Source of the DNA: Multifurca ochricompacta
Lineage: Eukaryota; Basidiomycota; Agaricomycetes; Russulales; Russulaceae
Direction of reading: 5' to 3'
NCBI GenBank assembly: GCA_022496185.1
Contig: WTXG01000113.1
Coordinates: 1 to 64,000, forward strand
Length of the DNA stretch: 64,000 nucleotides
In this document: positions 57,713-64,000 of the stretch, in pieces
Layout of the letters: each line of letters begins with the position of its first letter
Position numbering within the stretch: position 1 is the stretch's first letter
Position numbers and translations under genes: made by a program
The notes under the pieces: generated by a model
The model's input: the letters and a program-made list of their open reading frames with translations, nothing else
Databases searched by the model: none
Told to the model about the DNA's origin: nothing

Positions 57713-59031
57713 CGAGGACAAAGACGAAGAAGACAGGGACCAACAACAACCAGAACATCCTATACGCCCTTACCCAACCCAACCCACACCCCTCGCCCTG
57801 CCACCCACCTAGAGTTACCCAGGGTCGGGGGTTAGGGTATTCTATCCATCATAAATGGCTTTACACCGTTGTTTTTTGTAATAAAAAAGATATTATGATT
57901 ATTTTTTTTTTAACACCAATCGTTGATGGTTGGTGTTGTCGCTGTGGTGGTAACTTTGTGGTTTTCCTTTTGGTTGATTCGGTTCGCGTAGAGTAAGTAA
58001 ACTAAACTAAACTAAATTAAATTAAAATTACGGGATCGCGGGAATGACACGAAGTACGCGCGGACCTTGGTCTGGTCTGGTTTTGTGTTGGCTTGCGGTC
58101 CAAAAAGCACAAGAACCAGGTACCCGTTATGTTGTATGCACACCCGCGTGAAACCATCTTCGCTTCGCTGGTCCTTTTCGTCGTCGTCCCTGCAAATGTA
58201 TATAGATCGTATGTGATTTGGCGCATGGATCTGACTACGACTATTGACAGCGACGGGTAACACCAACCTTTCTTGATATAGAATTGGAAACTGAACGAGG
58301 GGGGGAATGGACAGAAACAGGGAGGTCAACTCCCTAACCCAATGGTGATACTTCACTAGCATTCGCACCAAAGTATGTCATCCGCAACATCGTTTCTATT
58401 GTATTATGAGATTTTGACCTCCACACGTACATGCACAACAAACAAGTATCCATCCACCTAGAGAACGATACCACACCACTATATATGTGAACCCTCTCTC
58501 AAACAGCATGCACACAGACTGCAAACGCGCGACAGGAAGGGAAACATTGACAACACAAGCGCAACGCACATTCAAGTCGACAAACCACGCCGACCCGCGC
58601 TCACCACAGTAACACACGCGTCTCTCAACCCCGAAGGGGAGAATCGCGCGGTACAGCGGGAACAGCGGGACGGGCCGTCAGCCGATGTCCGCACGCGCGC
58701 ATGCGCCTTCTGTACGCGTATCCGTCAGGAATGCAAACGATAAAAAAAAAAGATGGGTAGGTGGGCGGAGGTGGAAAGGAAGGGACAAAAATGGAAAGAC
58801 ACTCGTGAGTGTCATGTCAGGAACGTGCAATGGGGGGCGGCCACAAAAAATCAGAGAAACGATGAGGGGTGGTAAAAAGAAAAAAGATAAGAGGCAGGAA
58901 AACCAGATAGGCCGACGAGACGATAGAGTAACAAATATCAGATGCGAGAGGACGAGTAAATAGATGAAGATGAGAGATGAATGTACAGAGGACTTGACCG
59001 AAACCCGAGACCTGAATTCGAACGATGCTTT
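57713..59031. other. Convergent spacer between CHZ1 and the bZIP gene
   Basis: 3' untranslated regions and spacer. Tandem aaactaaactaaactaaa near 57998-58018. Short frames (for example 58012-58371 on -) have no recognisable motif and no splice support. Confidence 0.55.
57880..57885 (+). terminator. CHZ1 polyadenylation signal
   Basis: AATAAA 168 bp after the stop, followed by a T-rich stretch (57900-57912). Confidence 0.5.
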
Positions 59032-60209
59032 TTAAAATACTGGCTGCGCGAGGTCTATTGATGACTCCCAAGCGCCGAGGTCCAGCTCCAGCGCTGTGCT
59101 ACTGCCCTCTTCATTGGGTAGGGGCAGCACGTCGTCCATTGCAAGCCCGAGTGTAGTGGCTTCTACAGGAATCAGGTCGAAGAGTTTCTGAATCTCCCGT
59201 TCCACATCGACATCCGCGTCGGCTGTGCTTTGATCCCGTCCCGGCACCTCTGCCTCACCATCCATCAGTGACGGCGCCGTGGAGGCCGGCGTGGGGGGCG
59301 CGGCCAGTATCTCGCGAAAGAGGTGGTCCATCGCCACTTCGTCGATGGTCTCGTCCTCGCCAGCTCCAAAGAGCGCACGAAAATCCTCGTCTGTTTGCAT
59401 GGGTCCACCCGCTGCAGGGACGCCGCCGGAGAGGAGGCGTTCACCACCCGTGCTGAGTGGCAAGTGGGCTCATGCGTGAGGTCGAGGATGCTCGGGCTCG
59501 ATGGAATGGTTGAAAGACTGGCATTAGACGGTGCTGGAGAGAGGGGAAAGGAGGCATCGTCAAGGGAAAAGACCGGGGTGGGTGGTACAAGGACAGGGAA
59601 AGTTGTTGTGGAGGGTGGGGGTGATGGTGAAGGCGTGGATGGGGTAGACGATGGTGGCGGTGGCGCACTCGATTGTCCTGGACATGGTGGGGGAAGCGCA
59701 GTCGGGAGACCCGCAGAGGCACCGTGAGTTTGAAAGGTGCGAATGATCGCCTCCCATGCGCTCTCGAGGGTCCGCACACGTTCACGTAGTGCTTGATTCT
59801 CTGCTTCTCGCGCAGCCTCTGCTGCACGCTGCTCGGCACTGTCAACAGTCATTGGGAGAGGATATGCCGTGCCCGCACGAAGGACCCTGTTTTCAGCTTC
59901 GAGATCATCTATACGAGCCTCAAGGGCTGCAAACTGTGCCTTGCGCTTGTCGCGACTGTTCTGAGCCGCAATGCGGTTGCGGTGTGCACGTGCCTCTTTG
60001 CGCTCTTCTGGGGTTATCTCAGACCGGGCCCGCTTTCTTGGTGCAGCGCTATCTTCGTTAGATGTGGGAGAAGGACGAGACTTTGCTGCAGACTTGGAGT
60101 TGGTCGTTGATGGAAGAGATGATGTGGATGATGCTGGAGTGTGTAATGGAGACGGTGTCGGGAGGGCGACGTTGGTGGGGTTTACCGAAGAAACATCAAT
60201 GGTAGTCAT
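59032..60209 (-). CDS. HAC1: HAC1/XBP1/Cib1-like bZIP regulator of the unfolded-protein response
   Basis: Starts MTTIDVSSVNPTN. The bZIP spans residues about 57-115: basic region RKRARSEITPEERKEARAHR then NRIAAQNSRDKRKAQFAALE, and leucine zipper up to NRVLR. NR-x-AAQ-x-SRDKRKA resembles XBP1 and basidiomycete Cib1/Hxl1. The first frame runs 314 codons to 59265 and ends in an Arg/Pro-rich tail. A second frame (from about 59463 to the stop at 59032) overlaps it and encodes an acidic tail (MQTDEDFRALFG, DETIDEVAMDHLF, LFDLIPVE, MDDVLPLP) that looks like a transactivation domain. Removal of 59415-59452 (38 nt) joins them: 757 + 383 nt = 380 codons including stop, 379 residues. This two-frame layout is the hallmark of IRE1-spliced UPR factors. 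In the ER-stress response the spliced form would activate chaperone genes. Confidence 0.88.
59415..59452 (-). promoter_or_regulatory. Predicted IRE1-spliced unconventional intron (38 nt)
   Basis: 3' site: loop CUGCAGC, identical to the XBP1 3' loop and fitting the IRE1 consensus C-x-G|x-x-G-x, closed by a GC-rich five-pair stem; cut after 59415. 5' site: a stem (UUGCCAC with GUGGUGA, seven pairs including wobbles) presents UCAGCACGG; with a closing U-G pair the loop is CAGCACG, deviating from consensus at position 6; cut after 59453. The 38-nt length is 2 modulo 3, as in metazoan XBP1 (26 nt), so splicing swaps frames exactly as needed. No GT-AG intron of suitable phase is present. Confidence 0.65.
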
Positions 60210-60470
60210 GGCTTGTGAGAGGAATACCTGACAGTGGACGAGGAAAGGGTTTGAGGTCGAGGAAAATGGGAAAAGCCCTGGTAAAATGTATGGGAGGGCA
60301 GAGACTGCGGAGGGCGCAGGACGTACGTGGCCGTAAGTGAAGAAGGGGTGTTGCCACGTATCGCAAGTACCTTAACAAGCCAGTCACGTGTCATAATAAA
60401 CCTTCTCACGGCCCAACAACGTGATGCGCTTTGCGGCGCAGCGCGGCGCAGCACAGAGCACATCTAGAGT
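60210..60470 (-). promoter_or_regulatory. Upstream region of the bZIP gene with ACGTG motifs
   Basis: Contains tacgtgg (about 60325-60331), its inverse ccacgta (60354-60360), tcacgtg (60386-60392) and acgtgat (60419-60425). ACGTG cores resemble UPRE/ERSE-II-type sites bound by HAC1/XBP1, so autoregulation is possible. Confidence 0.4.
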
Positions 60471-63400
60471 CTCTCAATCCCAAGCAAGTTGGACAGCTAT
60501 CTAGCGGAGGAGACGAGAGCTATCTACCTCTCTCTTTTACCTTAGCACGATTTCAGCTTAAGACACCAATTCTTATGCAGTGATGCGAATTTCTAGTGGC
60601 TTTTGTGTTCCTCAGGCTTTGGCTAGTAGATTATGGTCACTCACTTGGACCAGACACAAGTGGATGCACGGCCAACCCCCCCCTTCTCCAGAATTTATCC
60701 CTCTTGACCTGGGCCTAAAGCTTTGTGTGTATTAATCAAACGAACTCGCAAAGGCTTTTCCTTACTCCGCGTGCTTCTAGCTGTACGGAATGCAGATCCG
60801 CAAAAAACAAGCCTTGTCTACGTAGATTTTTGGACAGCTTTGTTTTCCCTCAGGAAGCCGCTCACAGTGCTGAAAGTACCGCTGGATGGGTAGATTCCGA
60901 GCAACACGGTGTATACGTCTTAAGTTAAATTTTTAACTTTGTACAAATGTGGCGGTCGCATCCTCTACTTCGGAGAAGCGGTCCATATATGACTCCAACC
61001 TCCCACATGGCTGCCTTATCTCCAGGGAGATTCGCTTCTGCAAGGTTGCGCATTGCCCCCGCTTGGTACTAGACTCTACCCAAAGTCCTGCAGGCGTGTG
61101 ACGGATGCCCTCATTGGAAATCTGCTCTAGTAAAGTCTGGCTTAACTCTCCGAAACTCTCGGAACATAATGCCACTTTTACTTTCCGGGGCAGGTTCTCT
61201 CGGTTCTTCCAGAGCGCCGTGCTATCTTTGGTTAGACGATTCGGCTATCACTGCCCCCTTCAATGCCTTGCTTATGATAAGTTTAGCTTCCTGAACATGA
61301 TCAGATATGATAGTACAGTCAGGTGAGTAGCGGTGACACGAATCGAGGCGCCAGCGGTCCACAGGAACAAATCATCCCTCCCGACGAAGTGGGACTACTA
61401 TGCTCAGCCGCGGGGGCACCCAACAATCACCACCGTTGGGTTTGATCGGCCATAAGCGTCTATGACCATTGCTTCCTTAATCATACACCAGCGTACTCCC
61501 CGTATGGCATCACATGTGGATTCGAGTCCTTCCGACTCCGACTGGATAGATGTTTTTATGAAAAAATGGCCATCCCTCATCCTCTTTTCCCTCCAGTGGT
61601 GTCCGAAATATCGGGAAGTAGCATACACAAAGAGAAAATGGTTTACTAGGACACTCTCGGAGATCTTGCTCTACGAACGTGGCGATCATTATATATCGCA
61701 TCTCCGAGACACGGGGTCATTAATGGCCTTGGTGAGAGTGCGCCGGCGCGTTGGAAGGAAACAAGTAGGCCAGCCATCGCCGCACCTCCATCACCAACAG
61801 AGTTCCTCTCTTAGTGGGCGTATCGCCCATATACACAAGACAATAAGGACGCACTTCCGTGAACAGATTTCTGCCGCTCCTGCTTCCTGAAGCTGAAGGC
61901 GCCCGCATCACCCTTCTATGTCGATTCCTTCGACTGATTAGTGAGTATGATCACCCCCTGCTTCGATATCACGCAAGCGCTGGGGGGGAGGGAGGGGCGG
62001 AGGGGCGGCAAGTCGACCGATAGTCGGTCTCGAAAAGAAGTTAAACAAACTAGGTCTCGTTCTTGATGGATAAAAGAAAGGGCACATGAACGAGCCTTGC
62101 GGCCTTGGAGAGGAGAACACGTTTGCACCTTGAAGCTATAGCGCCCTTGGAACAAGTTACGGGTCTGAGGCCGAACGAATTCTTTTAGACTCTGGGTTCA
62201 GTCAATTTAAGATGCTGGAGTGATTCTTTGATTGTGTGTGTGCGCGTGTATATGTATGTATGTGTGTTTTACCCGTGTGTATGTGTGTATGTGTGGAGAG
62301 AGAGAGATTAAGGATGCTATATTGTTGGAAGGTGAGGTGAAGGACGCCTGCTCCTGGTTCTCGTTCACTGGGTAAGAATTAGCCGCCTAACGTCTCAGCT
62401 TATGTCTATTCTATGTGCCCACAAAAAGAGCTTAATCTAATTCCGGAAAATAAAAACTGGATCAAAAGGAGAAATTTAATCGAATAATCGATTACTTGGT
62501 GAATTGAATTGAAAAAAATGCCCTTGATACCACTTTTGAGGTCAAGTCAGGTCAGTCAAATCTTATTCAATTGATTTACTACTCCCTTGACATGCGAAGA
62601 GGCGCGGGTGGAACCCAGCTTCTGCGTTTCATTACGCGGTCAAGCGCTTACTCTGTGCGGGGGGGGAGGGAGGAAGGGGTGGAATTTGGACACCCTATCA
62701 TAGGTTGCTCATGTTCATTCATTCATTCATTCATTCATTCATTCGTTCGTTCGTATTGTCGAAGGGAACCCCGCCAACCTTTACAAGTCACAAAAACATT
62801 ATTTAATAATATCAGAATGGGGGACTCGACAAACGCCACCATCAAAAACAAACTAAGAACACAAAACAAGAAATAAATAAACTCGAAGAATCTCGCATGG
62901 AAGCAGCCAGCCAGCCAGCCTCGACAATCTCACAACATGCATCCACCTCGACTAATTGTGATATGAAGCTTGTCTGACGTTGTATTCCCTCAGAAGAAAA
63001 AGATAACTTCGAGAGAGTATGTATGATATTGGCAAAAAAAAAACAAATAACGAATAGGAGCCTTTTTTCCATCGATCATTATCCCATTGACTTATTCCAG
63101 GTACAACATTCTCTCGGATTTGAACTTATTTGATAAGAGTTGGCGCGAGTGAGCGTCAAAGCTCTCTCTCGCCGCGTGCCAATCTTCCCTCCCCCCTCCC
63201 CTTCTTCCCTTCAGGGTGCTCTAGAGGCCAAGGTTATGATACGTGTCCAACCAACCAGAAAACAAAACCAAAGCAAGTCAACGGCAAACCTCTCCCCCCT
63301 CCCAATTGCCGTACTTCGGTGAAAGTTAAGCGAAAAAAAAAGTGGTTGCTTGGCCAAAAGGAGTTGTCGGTGTCTCTGTGCGGGCGGGTAGTGGTGGCTC

Positions 63401-64000
63401 CAGCCCGCCCGCCTGCACACTTGCACCCCCTAGCAAGTTAGGAAAGGCCGGTGAGTCACTAACTAGCGCCGGGAAGGGAAAGGCGATAAACAGCATGGTG
63501 GGACACACAAGCAATCCGCAGATCCAATAACCCCGAAAAGAGAAAAAAAAAGGAAGCGTCATATCCGACGTCTCTCTGGTGTGGTGTCCTGGCTAGATTC
63601 TCCGACCTTGGGTCGACAGTAGCGATCGGGTAGCCAGACTGGGGGAGGGAGGAAGGGGGGGGGGGAAGCGTCAACCAGACTTTCGTTTTTGATCTGTGTG
63701 GCGTGACGTGTTTTTTTTTTTGCACCGTACGCACAGTATCATTAACCATTACCTGTCGCCCTTCAACCTTGAAGCTAGCCGCGTGTAGGCACAGCAACAC
63801 TCGTCTGAGGTTCGAGAAGGGACTGTCCCATATATCACATTATCACAATTTCACCCCCCTCACCCGCCCTCATCCGTTTTGTGCGCAGCTGGGAGGGTAA
63901 CTGTTGGGGTATTGGAGCAAGCCTGCGGAACGTGACAAGACTTCCCCCTCGAGTGATCGAAACAGGAATTTGGCGGAATTTCCATTCCACAACACCCCCT
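60471..64000. other. Gene-poor right end
   Basis: No gene supported. 60933-61175 (-) and 61462-61890 (+) are open but show no family motif. (GT)n-rich 62233-62292, GA run 62297-62308, (ATTC)n 62714-62753, C/G homopolymers near 60678, 61981, 62660 and 63655. Confidence 0.5.

Noticed and set aside
62700..62760. ATTC tandem repeat as a CRISPR or satellite array
   Set aside because: Simple 4-bp microsatellite without spacers.

Overview
The window looks like nuclear DNA of a filamentous basidiomycete (Agaricomycetes; a Rhizoctonia/Ceratobasidium-like fungus is my inference). Evidence: very short introns (about 49-100 bp), Tf1/sushi-type chromodomain Ty3/gypsy retrotransposons, Tc1/mariner elements, a STAND/NLR gene with near-identical TPR repeats, a DUF6593-type protein, and single-copy fungal genes with conserved exon structure.

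Left part, 1 to about 29.4 kb, is a transposon-in-transposon pile. Element A (+ strand, old gypsy copy, 5' end outside the window) runs to a 3' LTR ending at 15030. Its ORF3 was cut by a complete gypsy element B (3495-12612, - strand, target duplication cctgg/cccgg) and by two solo LTRs (12984-13386 and 13517-14092). B carries a palindromic Tc1-like element G (8571-10164). To the right, a STAND/TPR gene on the - strand (starts 29390) is split. Solo LTR D (target duplication GATCA) landed in a TPR repeat. Complete gypsy element C (16011-26500, target duplication CCAAG) landed in D. C in turn received a 1.4-kb solo LTR E (21646-23042, target duplication GCTGA) and a second palindromic Tc1-like element F (23174-24795). 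Each junction can be read from the restored reading frame and the target duplications. A, B and C share one plan: LTR, gag, protease-RT-RNaseH-integrase-chromodomain, then an extra ORF3 with a coiled coil and four zinc-knuckle-like units. An 11-nt sequence next to the 5' LTR is complementary to an LTR segment just downstream of the TATA box, as expected for Tf1-style self-priming. Nearly all nonsense codons in A and B, and two in the NLR, are TGA at arginine positions, and LTR pairs differ only by transitions, mostly at CpG. This is a CpG-deamination signature.

Right part, about 30.3-64 kb, is host gene space with long gene-poor gaps. Genes: nucleoside hydrolase (30331-32061, -), divergent from RACK1/Asc1 (32536-33814, +), whose third intron holds a U24/snR24-like box C/D snoRNA; an acidic unknown protein (34112-35337, -); a decaying glutaredoxin-like membrane protein (39514-40536, +); a DUF6593-like Ser/Pro-rich membrane protein (49069-51250, -); an F-box protein (55099-56847, -) divergent from a Chz1-type H2A.Z chaperone (57205-57712, +); and a HAC1/XBP1/Cib1-like bZIP factor (59032-60209, -).

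The most interesting host-gene observation is in the bZIP gene. Two overlapping open frames are joined in frame only by removing 38 nt bounded by two hairpins with IRE1-type loops, which predicts unconventional splicing in the unfolded-protein response. I saw no convincing tRNA, rRNA or CRISPR array. Long intergenic stretches carry only homopolymers and microsatellites.
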